From: Sphingomonas sanxanigenens DSM 19645 = NX02
Lineage (GTDB): Bacteria > Pseudomonadota > Alphaproteobacteria > Sphingomonadales > Sphingomonadaceae
Length of the DNA stretch: 64,000 nt
NCBI RefSeq assembly: GCF_000512205.2
Contig: NZ_CP006644.1
Location: forward strand, 4,044,501-4,108,500
Direction of reading: 5' to 3'
Below are positions 8,799 through 17,342 of this stretch, piece by piece. Numbering within the stretch: position 1 is the first letter of the stretch; the number at the start of each line of letters is the position of its first letter. The translations under genes and the position numbers were made by a program. Below the pieces are notes generated by a model. The model saw only the letters and a program-made list of their open reading frames with translations, was not told the DNA's origin and made no database searches.

Positions 8799-10568
8799 AT
8801 GCCCACCGAGGATATGGCGGCCGTCGCCGTCCGTGAGGGCGCCGCCATGTGGCCCGCCATGTCGATCGAGGAGGCCACCCGCCGGCTCTGCGCCCCGGGC
8901 GCGCTGTTCGAAATGGAGACGGTCTCCATCGCCGGCGTGCCGACGCGGACCTGGAAGAACCAGCCACCCACCTTGGCCGCGCTCGCGAAGGCGGTGCATG
9001 CCGGCTATGCCGACCGTGAATTGATGGTGCTGGAGGGTGATCGCGTCACCTATGATGGCTGGTTTCGCGCCGTGGCCGCCCTGGCCGCAAAGCTGGCGGA
9101 AGCGGGCATCGGCAAGGGCGACCGGGTGGCGATGGCGATGCGCAACCTGCCCGAATGGCCGGTCGCCTTCTTCGCGATCGCCAGCCTGGGCGCGATCGCG
9201 GTGCCGCTCAACGCATGGTGGACCGGCGCCGAGCTTGCCTATGGCCTCACCGATTCGGGCGCCCGCCTGCTGATCTGCGACGGCGAGCGCTGGCAGCGCA
9301 TCGCGCCGCTCGCGGAAGGAATCCCCACGCTGCAGGCTGCCTGGGTCGCCCGCGTCGGCGCGACCGAACTGGCCGGGATCGCCCGCGCGTTCGAGGACGC
9401 GGTCGGCCCCGTCGCCGGCTATGGCGACCTGCCGCCGGGCGAATTGCCGGCGGTGGACATCGCGCCGGACGACGATGCGACGATCTTCTACACCAGCGGC
9501 ACCACCGGCGCGCCCAAGGGCGCGCTGGGCACGCATCGCAACATATTGACCTGCAGCCTGGCCAACGCCTTCTCGATCCACCGCTCGCACCTGCGCCGCG
9601 GCGAGACCCCGCCCCAGACCACGCCGCGGGTGACGCTGCTCGTCATCCCGCTGTTCCATGTCACCGCCTGCAACGCCGTGCTGATGGGCACGCTGGCGAC
9701 GGGCAGCAAGCTGGTGCTGATGCGCAAATGGGATCCGCTGGTGGCGCTCGGCCTGATCGAGCGCGAGCGGATCAACAATGCCGGCGGCGTTCCCACCATC
9801 GCCTGGCAGATCCTCGAACATCCCGAGCGTGCACGCTTCGACCTCTCCTCGCTGGAGACGATTGCCTATGGCGGCGCGCCCTCCGCGCCAGAGCTGGTGC
9901 GCCGCGTCCATGGCGATCTCAACGCGGCGCCCAACAATGGCTGGGGCATGACCGAAACCTCCGCGACCGTGACGCATCATGGCGCCGAGGATTATCTTCA
10001 CCGGCCCGACAGCTGCGGCCCGCCCCTCCCCGTCTCCGACCTGCGCATCATGGCGCCCGACGGCCGCACCGAATTGCCGGTGGGCCAGGTCGGCGAACTG
10101 TGGGTGTCGGGGCCGCAGGTGGTGAAGGGCTATTGGCGCAACCCGGAGGCGACGGCAGCCACATTCGTCGATGGCTGGGTGCGCACCGGCGACCTCGCCC
10201 GCCTCGACGACGAAGGCTTCTGCACGATCGTCGACCGCGCCAAGGATATCGTCATTCGCGGCGGCGAGAATATCTATTCGACCGAGGTCGAGAACGTCCT
10301 CTACGCACATCCTGCGGTGACCGACGCGGCGCTGATCGGCCTGCCCCATCGCACATTGGGCGAGGAACCGGGCGCCGTCGTCCATCTCGCGCCGGGCGAA
10401 CAGGCGACCGAGGCCGAACTGCAGGACTGGGTGCGGGAGCGGCTGGCGCCGTTCAAGGTGCCGGTGCGGATCGTGTTCGCGCACGATACCTTGCCGCGCA
10501 ACGCCAATGGCAAGATCCTGAAGACCGAACTCCGCCCATTCTTCGAGCCGTTCCGCTCCGGCGTCTAG
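8799..10568 (+). CDS. AMP-dependent acyl-CoA synthetase
   Basis: This 589-residue ligase would activate a carboxylic acid to its CoA thioester through an acyl-adenylate. Family motifs are present in order: the P-loop YTSGTTGAPKG (about residues 231-241), GWGMTETSATV, RTGDLARLDDEGF, and the C-terminal catalytic Lys in NANGKILKTEL. I chose the ATG at 8799 because GGGAG lies 8 bases upstream, whereas the GTG at 8793 sits too close to it. It diverges from the beta-oxidation operon across a ~220-base region that probably holds both promoters, so it likely provides that operon's substrate. The acid itself is unknown. Confidence 0.92.
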   Translation: MPTEDMAAVAVREGAAMWPAMSIEEATRRLCAPGALFEMETVSIAGVPTRTWKNQPPTLAALAKAVHAGYADRELMVLEGDRVTYDGWFRAVAALAAKLAEAGIGKGDRVAMAMRNLPEWPVAFFAIASLGAIAVPLNAWWTGAELAYGLTDSGARLLICDGERWQRIAPLAEGIPTLQAAWVARVGATELAGIARAFEDAVGPVAGYGDLPPGELPAVDIAPDDDATIFYTSGTTGAPKGALGTHRNILTCSLANAFSIHRSHLRRGETPPQTTPRVTLLVIPLFHVTACNAVLMGTLATGSKLVLMRKWDPLVALGLIERERINNAGGVPTIAWQILEHPERARFDLSSLETIAYGGAPSAPELVRRVHGDLNAAPNNGWGMTETSATVTHHGAEDYLHRPDSCGPPLPVSDLRIMAPDGRTELPVGQVGELWVSGPQVVKGYWRNPEATAATFVDGWVRTGDLARLDDEGFCTIVDRAKDIVIRGGENIYSTEVENVLYAHPAVTDAALIGLPHRTLGEEPGAVVHLAPGEQATEAELQDWVRERLAPFKVPVRIVFAHDTLPRNANGKILKTELRPFFEPFRSGV

Positions 10569-10577
10569 GGGCCGCAG

Positions 10578-10592
10578 CGGAACGACGTTCCG
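10578..10592. terminator. Short hairpin between convergent genes
   Basis: CGGAAC and GTTCCG pair perfectly across a GAC loop between the end of the acyl-CoA synthetase gene and the convergent quinone oxidoreductase gene. The stem has only 6 bases and no T-run, so this is a weak terminator candidate. Confidence 0.3.
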
Positions 10593-10641
10593 GAGATGAA
10601 CGGCTGGACAAGCATCCCTGCCGACCGACAGGCGATCGGTG

Positions 10642-11640
10642 CTACGCCACCGTCACCACCACCTTGCCCACCGCCCGGCGGTCGGCGAGCCACCGGATCG
10701 CATCGCCGCCTTCCGCGAGCGGCCACGACCGGTCGATGCGCGGGCTGATCTGGCCCTTTTCCCACCAGTCGAACAGTTGCGCGACGTTGGCGCGGTTGCG
10801 CTCCGGCTCGCGGCGGGCGAACGCGCCCCAGAACACGCCGCGGACATCGCAGCTCTTGAGCAGGGTGAGGTTGAGCGGCAGCTTCGGAATGCCGGCGGGA
10901 AAACCGACGACGAGATAGCGCCCTTCCCATGCGATCGATCGCAACGCAGGCTCGCAATAATCGCCGCCGACGGGATCGTAGATCACATCGGCGCCGCTCT
11001 CGCCCACCGCCTCCTTGAACGCCTGCGCCAGCGCCTTGGACTGTTCCGGCGTGAAGGGCGCGCGGCCATAGAGCAACGTCGCATCGGCACCGGCCTCGCG
11101 CGCGGCGGCCGCCTTCTCCTCGCTGGAGACCGCCGCGACGACGCGCGCGCCCAGCGCCTTGCCGATCTCGATCGCCGCCAGCCCGACGCCGCCCGCGGCG
11201 CCCAGCACGAGCAAGGTCTCGCCGGGGCGCAGCGTGCCGCGATCCACCAGCGCATGGATGGTGGTGGCATAGGTCATCAGCAGCGCCGCCCCTTCTGCCG
11301 GATCGCGTCCGTCGGGGAGCTTGAAGGCGCGCCCGGCCTCCAGCACCATCTGTTCGGCGAGGCCGCCATGGCCGGTGACCGCAATCAGCCGGTCGCCGAT
11401 CGCCCAGCCCTGCACATCGGCGCCCACCGCTTCGACGACGCCGCTGATCTCGCTGCCCGGCGCGAAGGGACGCTGCGGCTTGAACTGATATTTATCCTCG
11501 ATGATCAGCACGTCGGGATAGTTGATGCCGCAGACAAGCACACGCACGCCCAGTTCGCCCGCCCCCGGCACGGGTACCGGCAGATCGAGCAGGGACAGGG
11601 TTTCGGGGCCGCCAACCGCGGTGGAGACAAGCGCTTTCAT
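10642..11640 (-). CDS. NADPH:quinone oxidoreductase-type zinc-independent dehydrogenase (MDR family)
   Basis: This 332-residue medium-chain dehydrogenase begins MKALVSTAVGGPETL and carries the NADP-binding motif GAAGGVGLAAIEIGKALGA, the signature of the zeta-crystallin/quinone oxidoreductase branch; the structural zinc ligands of alcohol dehydrogenases are absent. It probably reduces a quinone or an enoyl-type alkene. The ATG at 11640 follows AGAGAGGAAACCGG. It is the last gene of a leftward operon (MaoC hydratase, phosphatase-like protein, this gene) with gaps of 16-17 bases, which suggests a role in the same acyl-CoA pathway, for example as an enoyl-CoA reductase. Confidence 0.88.
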   Translation of the reverse strand: MKALVSTAVGGPETLSLLDLPVPVPGAGELGVRVLVCGINYPDVLIIEDKYQFKPQRPFAPGSEISGVVEAVGADVQGWAIGDRLIAVTGHGGLAEQMVLEAGRAFKLPDGRDPAEGAALLMTYATTIHALVDRGTLRPGETLLVLGAAGGVGLAAIEIGKALGARVVAAVSSEEKAAAAREAGADATLLYGRAPFTPEQSKALAQAFKEAVGESGADVIYDPVGGDYCEPALRSIAWEGRYLVVGFPAGIPKLPLNLTLLKSCDVRGVFWGAFARREPERNRANVAQLFDWWEKGQISPRIDRSWPLAEGGDAIRWLADRRAVGKVVVTVA

Positions 11641-11656
11641 CCGGTTTCCTCTCTTC

Positions 11657-12460
11657 TCAATCCTGCTCGACGAGCCGCGCGCGCAGGCGCGCCACGACCT
11701 CGTCGTCCACGCCGATCGACGCAAGATAGGCGGAGATCGTTCCGTGCCCCCGCGCGACCGCGTCGAACGCGGCGGCGATATAGCCGGGATCCGCCGCCAT
11801 CATCGCCGCGATCGCCTCGGGCGGATAGCGCCGTCGAAATTCCTCATCGCCGCCGGTGCGGACAACGGCGCGCGCCATGTCCCCCGCCTGCCGGCCCGGA
11901 ATGGCGCTCGTGAACGCATAGTCCACGGCGATTTCCGCGCGGTCGACGCCCAGCGCCGCGAGCAGCAGCGCAACCGCAACGCCGGTACGGTCCTTGCCCG
12001 CCGAACAGTGGATCACGCAGGGCGCGGCGCCGTCCGCGACATGACGGATGATCGCGCCGAACGTCTCGCCCATCGCGGTCGGCATCTCCGCGTAGAAATC
12101 ATGCATCAGCGCCTGCGCGCCCGCCGCTGTCGGCGGATAGTCCAGCGCCATGTCGACCAGGCGGCGCTTGTGGCCGGGGCGAAAGACGTGGGTGATCGAC
12201 GCGGGGTCGGTCCAGACGGTGGGATCGGCTTCCCGCTCGCGCCGCGCGCGCAGGTCGAAGATGGTGGTGACGTCCAGCGTGGCGAGGCGATCGAGATCCG
12301 CTGCGGTCAGCTTCGACAATCGGTTCGAGCGATAGAGCCGCCCGCGCCGGATCCGGCCGCCTCCGCTGACGGCATAACCGCCGAAATCACGAAAGTTGCG
12401 CGCCCCCTCCAGCCCGATCAGCCGCCCGGCCAGACCTTCGGGGAGCGCGATGCCGTGCAT
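11657..12460 (-). CDS. Tyrosine-protein phosphatase-like protein
   Basis: This 267-residue cytoplasmic protein has the Cys-X5-Arg phosphatase loop HCSAGKDRTG near residue 150 and an upstream NFRDFGGY segment typical of the bacterial Y_phosphatase3 group, related to MptpB and LipA. Such enzymes hydrolyse phosphotyrosine, phosphoserine or phosphoinositides. It lies between the MaoC hydratase and the quinone oxidoreductase genes with gaps of 17 and 16 bases, so it is part of a catabolic operon; why such an operon needs a phosphatase is unclear. With an APH-like kinase gene nearby, a phosphorylated intermediate is possible but speculative. Confidence 0.85.
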   Translation of the reverse strand: MHGIALPEGLAGRLIGLEGARNFRDFGGYAVSGGGRIRRGRLYRSNRLSKLTAADLDRLATLDVTTIFDLRARREREADPTVWTDPASITHVFRPGHKRRLVDMALDYPPTAAGAQALMHDFYAEMPTAMGETFGAIIRHVADGAAPCVIHCSAGKDRTGVAVALLLAALGVDRAEIAVDYAFTSAIPGRQAGDMARAVVRTGGDEEFRRRYPPEAIAAMMAADPGYIAAAFDAVARGHGTISAYLASIGVDDEVVARLRARLVEQD

Positions 12461-12477
12461 CGGTCAGAGCGCGCGGA

Positions 12478-12948
12478 TCATGCCGCGACGACGAACTGGG
12501 TGATCCAGCGCGCGACGAGCGCGGGCGCCTCCGCCCCATCGACCAGCAGTTCGACATCGAGCGTCTGCTGGAAACGCCCGGGCTGCTTCTCGACGAGTTC
12601 GGCAACGGTGAAGCGCGCCCGCACGATCGCGCCCGCACGCACGGGCCGCACGAAGCGCACCCGATCGAAACCATAATTGATCCCCATCGCGATCGGCGGC
12701 TGCGTCGGCCGCGGCGCGCGCTCGTGGAGGTGCGGCAACAGCGACAGCAGCAGGAAGCCATGCGCGATCGTGCCGCCGAACGGCGTCGCCGCGGCGCGCT
12801 CGGGATCGATGTGGATGAACTGGCGGTCGAACGTCGTCTCGGCGAACGCGTCGATCATCGGCTGATCGATCAACAGCGTTTCCGAAACATAGGTCCGGCC
12901 GACCAGCCGGACGGCGACATCCTCGTCCAAGATCGTTTCAGGTGCCAT
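12478..12948 (-). CDS. MaoC-family (hot-dog) enoyl-CoA hydratase/dehydratase
   Basis: The 156-residue product is a single hot-dog domain of the R-hydratase/MaoC type. The hydratase segment DRQFIHIDPERAAATPFGGTIAHGFLLLSL holds the Asp and His used to add water to 2-enoyl-CoA. The start at ATG 12948 is supported by GGGAG about 8 bases upstream. It is first in a leftward operon with the phosphatase-like and quinone oxidoreductase genes. A second hydratase beside the FadB/FadJ-like fusion suggests either opposite stereochemistry or a separate round of side-chain removal. Confidence 0.88.
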   Translation of the reverse strand: MAPETILDEDVAVRLVGRTYVSETLLIDQPMIDAFAETTFDRQFIHIDPERAAATPFGGTIAHGFLLLSLLPHLHERAPRPTQPPIAMGINYGFDRVRFVRPVRAGAIVRARFTVAELVEKQPGRFQQTLDVELLVDGAEAPALVARWITQFVVAA

Positions 12949-13116
12949 TCGCGCACTCCCTTGTCGTCGCTGTTTGGCCGCGGTTGTCGTGCGGGGCAAC
13001 TGAAAACGACGTGGACGGATGATTTTTCGTAAAACAGGTATGCTCGGGCAGGCGGCGAAGCGGATGTGCAATATACTGCATTCCGGCTTAATTCCGGCAG
13101 GCGACTTGCCTTCCTT

Positions 13117-13241
13117 CCCGTTCGTCCCGAGCGAAGTCGAGGGAGCCGTCGAGCGAAGCCGAGACGGGGGACACACTCCGGGCGGGGCTCGGTTCTCGGC
13201 TGCGCTCGAACCACCCCTCGACTTCGCTCGGGGCGAACGGG
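13117..13241. repeat. Nested inverted repeat, REP/BIME-like element
   Basis: The outer arms at 13117-13143 and 13214-13241 are inverted copies of CCCGTTCGTCCCGAGCGAAG and the following bases, with one mismatch over 27 positions. Inside lies a second, weaker pair around GTCGAGCGAAGCCGAGA and TCTCGGCTGCGCTCGAA. The element occupies the 345-base gap between the MaoC and TetR genes. Such arms recur between genes in many sphingomonad chromosomes (general knowledge); copy number cannot be checked here. Confidence 0.7.
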
Positions 13242-13293
13242 GCAGGGATCAGGGGTTTAGGAATCCCGGTATGCCCACCCTCGAGCCCGCCCT

Positions 13294-14556
13294 TCAATCC
13301 CCAGCCAGCACATGATCGTCGAACATGCCGTCCATGATCACCGACGCGTAGATCGCGATCGCCCGGTCGCGCGGCAGGCGGGATGCCCATTTGCGCAGGT
13401 CGAACGCCGCATTGAGCATGGCGATGATCATCTGGCTGGCGACCAGCGGATCGACCACGCGCAGCGAACCCTCCGCCGCCCCCTCGGTGAGCGTGCCGGC
13501 AAAGCGGAGCGCGGTGCGGTTGGAACGCTGGACGACCTCGAGGCGCACCGGCGCCGGCAACGCCTGCAACGCGGTGGTGCGGGTCAGCGGCCAGCTCGCC
13601 TCGAACTGGATGTCGAGCAGCGAGGCGATCGCGGTCGACAGGCTGTCCCACTCATTGCTGCGGCTGCAGTGCGCGCGGCTCTGCATGTTGGCGACGCGCT
13701 TGTAGCTGCGCCGGAAACATTCGAGCACCAGATCGTCCTTGGCGTCGAGATGGTGATAGAAGCTGCCCTTCGTCACCTTCAGCTTCTCGACGATGCGTTC
13801 GACCGAAGCGCCGCGATAGCCGCTCTCGTTGATCAGCTGGGTCGCGACGCGCAGGAAATTCTCGCGCCCGCCTTCCCCCGCGCCGAAATCGCCGCTGTCC
13901 TCCGCCAGTGTCCGCGGCCGCCACACCGCGCCCGGCACCGCCATGCCCCTGGCGAGGATGTCGAACAGCCGCTTGGTGACGCGCGGGAAATCGTCCAGCG
14001 CATATTGGCTGATCCAGATCGGCAGCCAGAACACCAGCTCGAGCAGGATGTGCGCGCGGGCGGTGAGCAGATCCTTGTGCGCTTCATCCGCCGGCGCGCC
14101 GAAGAAGGCGCGCACCTCGCGGAACAGCGCCTGATACTGCTTCTCCAGCGGCACGCGCAGCGGCTCTTCCAGCGCGCGCACGTCCGAAAGGCTGGCGAGC
14201 GGCCGGGCATCGCCGCGCAGCACGGCGGCGCGCAGTTCGGCATGGAGTTGGACGAAGCGGCGGACACGCGCCTCCGGCGTCGCCTCGGCGCCTGCGACGC
14301 GAACCATTTCGGTCAGCCGCTCGGTCGTCCGTTCGAAGACGGCGGCGGCCAGCTGGTCCTTGCGGCGGAAATAATAGGTGACGCTGGTGGTGTTGAGCCC
14401 GACCGCGCGCGCGACGTCGAGCAGCGCGGTGCCCTTCGCGCCGCGCTCGTTGATCAGGTCGGTGGCCGCGTCGAGAATATCGTCGCGCTTGCGCTCGAAG
14501 CGTTGTCGACTGCGCGGTGCGCGCAGCGGGGCAGTCGGAGCGGTTTCGGTCGTCAT
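13294..14556 (-). CDS. Tandem two-domain TetR-family regulator
   Basis: This 420-residue protein is about twice normal TetR length and contains two TetR DNA-binding domains. The first is near residues 25-70 (DILDAATDLINERGAKG ... TSVTYYFRRKDQL). The second is near 235-285 (FLRVATQLINESGYRG ... KGSFYHHLDAKDDL). Each is followed by a helical ligand or dimer region. A single chain could therefore recognise a full operator or two different sites. It diverges from the APH-kinase/SDR/thioesterase operon with ~135 bases between, and is probably the local repressor of this acyl-CoA gene group. Confidence 0.88.
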   Translation of the reverse strand: MTTETAPTAPLRAPRSRQRFERKRDDILDAATDLINERGAKGTALLDVARAVGLNTTSVTYYFRRKDQLAAAVFERTTERLTEMVRVAGAEATPEARVRRFVQLHAELRAAVLRGDARPLASLSDVRALEEPLRVPLEKQYQALFREVRAFFGAPADEAHKDLLTARAHILLELVFWLPIWISQYALDDFPRVTKRLFDILARGMAVPGAVWRPRTLAEDSGDFGAGEGGRENFLRVATQLINESGYRGASVERIVEKLKVTKGSFYHHLDAKDDLVLECFRRSYKRVANMQSRAHCSRSNEWDSLSTAIASLLDIQFEASWPLTRTTALQALPAPVRLEVVQRSNRTALRFAGTLTEGAAEGSLRVVDPLVASQMIIAMLNAAFDLRKWASRLPRDRAIAIYASVIMDGMFDDHVLAGD

Positions 14557-14692
14557 GGATAAACTCTTATGCCCGATGCCGGCGGATCACAAAGCCGTAT
14601 CGATGGTATGGCGCTCAGCACTTGCAAAACAGAACAATTTGAACATAGGGTATCACCAATTACGACAATGATAGCGATCTGCGAGGATGACG

Positions 14693-15748
14693 ATGGGAGG
14701 CCAGGACGGCGGTGGCGCGCGCGTGCCCGCGGCGGACTTCGACGCGACGGCGCTGGGCGCATGGTTGTCGGCGCATGTCGGCGGATTCGGCGCCGTCACC
14801 CGCATCGCCAAATTTCCGGGCGGCCAGTCCAATCCGACCTATCGGGTTGAGGATGGCGCGCGCGCCTATGTCGTTCGCCGCAAGCCGTTGGGCGCCATCC
14901 TGCCCTCCGCCCATGCGGTGGAGCGCGAATATCGGCTGATCGCGGCCCTCCATCCCACCGGTTTCCCGGTCGCCCGCCCCCATGCGCTGTGCGAGGATCC
15001 GGCGGTGATCGGCGCCCCCTTCTATGTGATGGAGCTGGTCGAGGGCCGCACCTTCTGGGACGGGGCGCTGCCCGAATCGGCTCCCGCCGAGCGCCGCGCG
15101 ATCTACGAACAGATGGTCGACGTGCTCGCCGGTCTCCACATGATCGATCCGGAAGCGGTCGGCCTCGCCGACTATGGCGCGCCGGGCAATTATTTCGACC
15201 GGCAGGTCCGTCGCTGGACCAAGCAGTATCGCGCCTCGCAGACCGACGAGATCGAGGCGGTCGAGCGGCTGATCGCCTGGCTGCCAGCGACGCTGCCGAC
15301 GCAGGCGCGCACCTCGATCATCCATGGTGATTACCGCATCGACAACATGATCTTCGATGCCGCCGCCCCGCGCGTGCTGGCGGTGCTCGACTGGGAACTG
15401 TCGACCCTGGGCGATCCGTTCGCCGACTTCGCCTATTTCGCGATGAACTGGGCCTTGCCCAGCGGCGAGCGGCGCTCGCATCTCGGCGGGCTCGATCTCG
15501 CGGGGCTGGGCATTCCCGATCTCGACGCGATCAGCGAACGCTATTGCGCGCGCACCGGCCTCTCCGGGGTCGGCCAGCTCGACTGGTATTTCGCCTACAA
15601 CCTGTTCCGCCTCGCCGGCATCGTCCAGGGCATCCGCAAGCGCTTTCTCGACGGCAACGCCTCGAGCGCGGAGGCCGAGGAGGCCTCGAAACGCGTCCGG
15701 CCGCTCGCCGAACAGGCGTGGGCGTTCGCGGTTCGCGCCGGCGCCTGA
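14693..15748 (+). CDS. APH-family phosphotransferase, ACAD10/11-like kinase domain
   Basis: The ~351-residue protein has an aminoglycoside phosphotransferase-like kinase fold: FPGGQSNPTYRV (nucleotide region), the catalytic loop IIHGDYRIDNMIFD and the metal site VLDWELSTLGDPFADFAYF. Proteins with this pattern occur in acyl-CoA catabolic clusters and as the N-terminal domain of mammalian ACAD10/11, which phosphorylates 4-hydroxyacyl-CoAs before removal of the phosphate. The ATG at 14693 (spacing 6 from GAGG) was preferred to the one at 14687, which abuts GAGG directly. It is first in an operon with two SDRs and a thioesterase. Phosphorylation of a hydroxyacyl-CoA is a reasonable hypothesis, not a certainty. 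Confidence 0.85.
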   Translation: MGGQDGGGARVPAADFDATALGAWLSAHVGGFGAVTRIAKFPGGQSNPTYRVEDGARAYVVRRKPLGAILPSAHAVEREYRLIAALHPTGFPVARPHALCEDPAVIGAPFYVMELVEGRTFWDGALPESAPAERRAIYEQMVDVLAGLHMIDPEAVGLADYGAPGNYFDRQVRRWTKQYRASQTDEIEAVERLIAWLPATLPTQARTSIIHGDYRIDNMIFDAAAPRVLAVLDWELSTLGDPFADFAYFAMNWALPSGERRSHLGGLDLAGLGIPDLDAISERYCARTGLSGVGQLDWYFAYNLFRLAGIVQGIRKRFLDGNASSAEAEEASKRVRPLAEQAWAFAVRAGA

Positions 15749-15777
15749 GCCGCACGCACCTACCAAGGGAGAGAGTG

Positions 15778-16542
15778 ATGGAATTGTTCGACCTGAAGGG
15801 CAAGGTCGCGGTCGTGACCGGATCGTCGCGCGGCATCGGCCGCGCGATCGCCGAGGAACTGGCGGCGCATGGCGCGAAGGTGGTGATTTCCAGCCGCAAG
15901 CAGGATGCGTGCGAGGCGGTGGCGGCGGAGATCAACGCGAAGCACGGGCCGGGCGCGGCGACGGCGATCGCCGCCAGCATCTCCTCCAAGGAGGCGCTGC
16001 AGGAGATGGTGGCGAGCACGCAGCGCACGCTCGGCCCCATCGACGTGCTCATCTGCAACGCGGCGAGCAATCCCTATTACGGGTCGATGGACGGCATCTC
16101 GGACGAGCAGTTCCGCAAGATCCTCGACAACAACATCCTCTCCAACCACTGGCTGATCCAGCTCGCGCTGCCCGACATGCGCGCGAAGCGCGACGGCGCG
16201 ATCGTGGTGATCTCGTCGATCGGCGGGCTCAGGGGTTCGGACACGATCGGCGGCTACAACGTTTCCAAGGCGGCCGATTTCCAGCTCGTGCGCAACTATG
16301 CGGTCGAGAACGGCCGGCACAATATCCGCATCAACGCGATCGCGCCCGGCGTGGTGAAGACCGATTTCGCGCGCGCGCTGTGGGAGGATCCCGCCACGCA
16401 CGACGCCACCGCCAGCCGCACGCCGATGCGCCGGCTGGGCGACCCGCGCGACATCGCCGGCGCCGCGGTGTTCCTCTCCTCGCAGGCGGCGGCGTGGATG
16501 ACCGGCCAGGCGATCGTGGTCGACGGCGGCGTGACGATATGA
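15778..16542 (+). CDS. Short-chain dehydrogenase/reductase (SDR)
   Basis: This 254-residue classical SDR has the coenzyme motif TGSSRGIG near residue 15, the NAAS structural motif, and the catalytic Ser with Tyr-Lys in the YNVSKAA segment. The C-terminal WMTGQAIVVDGG is typical of the family. It would oxidise or reduce a hydroxy/keto group with NAD(P). ATG at 15778 follows AAGGGAGAGAGTG, a strong ribosome site, 29 bases after the kinase stop. It overlaps the next SDR gene by 4 bases (ATGA), so they are translationally coupled. The substrate is unknown. Confidence 0.9.
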   Translation: MELFDLKGKVAVVTGSSRGIGRAIAEELAAHGAKVVISSRKQDACEAVAAEINAKHGPGAATAIAASISSKEALQEMVASTQRTLGPIDVLICNAASNPYYGSMDGISDEQFRKILDNNILSNHWLIQLALPDMRAKRDGAIVVISSIGGLRGSDTIGGYNVSKAADFQLVRNYAVENGRHNIRINAIAPGVVKTDFARALWEDPATHDATASRTPMRRLGDPRDIAGAAVFLSSQAAAWMTGQAIVVDGGVTI

Positions 16543-17342
16543 GCGGCGTGCTTTCGGGCAAGGTCGCGGTGGTCACCGGCGCCGCGTCCGGCATCGGCCG
16601 CGCAAGCGCGCGCCGCTTCGCCGCGGCGGGGGCGCGGGTGCTCGCCTTCGATCGGGCGGCGGCGGTGGATGAGGTTGCCGCCGGGATCGGCGATGGCGCG
16701 ATCGCGATGGAGGGCGATGCCGGTGCCGAGGCGGATGTGGCGGCCGCGATCGAGCGCGCGGTCGACGCCTTCGGGCGGATCGACATCTTCTATGCCAATG
16801 CCGGCATCGTCGGCCAGGCGTCCGGCGGCATCTTCGACACGACGCCGGAGGTGTGGGCGGAAACCTTGCGGGTCAACCTGATCGGCCCCTTCCTCACGGT
16901 GAAACATGCCGCGCCGCGGATCGCCGGCTTCGGCGGCGGTGCAATATTGTGCACAGCCTCGGTCGCCGGGCTGCGATCGGGCGCCGGGCCTGCGCATTAT
17001 TCTGCATCCAAGGCGGGGGTGATCAACCTCGTGCAGACCGCGGCGCAGCAGCTTGCCGGCACCGGCGTCAGGATCAACGCGATCTGCCCCGGCCTGATCG
17101 AGACCGGCATGACCCGTGCCGCCTATGACCATGCCCGCGCCGCCGGCAAGCTCGACCGGATCGGCCAGCTCAACCCGCTGCTGCGCGGCGGCGAGCCCGA
17201 GGAGATCGCGGAGGTGGCGCTGTTCCTCGTCTCCGACGCGGCGAGCTATGTCCATGGCCAGGCGATCGCAGTGGATGGCGGGCTCTCAACCTCGCACCCC
17301 ACCGTCAAGCGCCCCGGCGACCAGCGCGGTGCGGCATGGTAG
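16539..17342 (+). CDS. Short-chain dehydrogenase/reductase (SDR)
   Basis: This 267-residue classical SDR has TGAASGIG near the N-terminus, NAGIVG, a Ser followed by Tyr-x3-Lys in YSASKAG, and YVHGQAIAVDGG. The C-terminus extends ~20 residues beyond the usual end. It overlaps the preceding SDR by 4 bases and the following thioesterase by 7 bases, so the operon is tightly coupled. Two different SDRs in one operon would suit oxidation of two hydroxyl groups or of two stereoisomers of one intermediate; which applies here is not visible. Confidence 0.9.
   Translation: MSGVLSGKVAVVTGAASGIGRASARRFAAAGARVLAFDRAAAVDEVAAGIGDGAIAMEGDAGAEADVAAAIERAVDAFGRIDIFYANAGIVGQASGGIFDTTPEVWAETLRVNLIGPFLTVKHAAPRIAGFGGGAILCTASVAGLRSGAGPAHYSASKAGVINLVQTAAQQLAGTGVRINAICPGLIETGMTRAAYDHARAAGKLDRIGQLNPLLRGGEPEEIAEVALFLVSDAASYVHGQAIAVDGGLSTSHPTVKRPGDQRGAAW

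Noticed and set aside
8748-10484. Reverse-strand open frame of 578 codons under the acyl-CoA synthetase
   Set aside because: It is a GC-rich shadow of a gene with all family motifs; its own translation has no recognisable domain.
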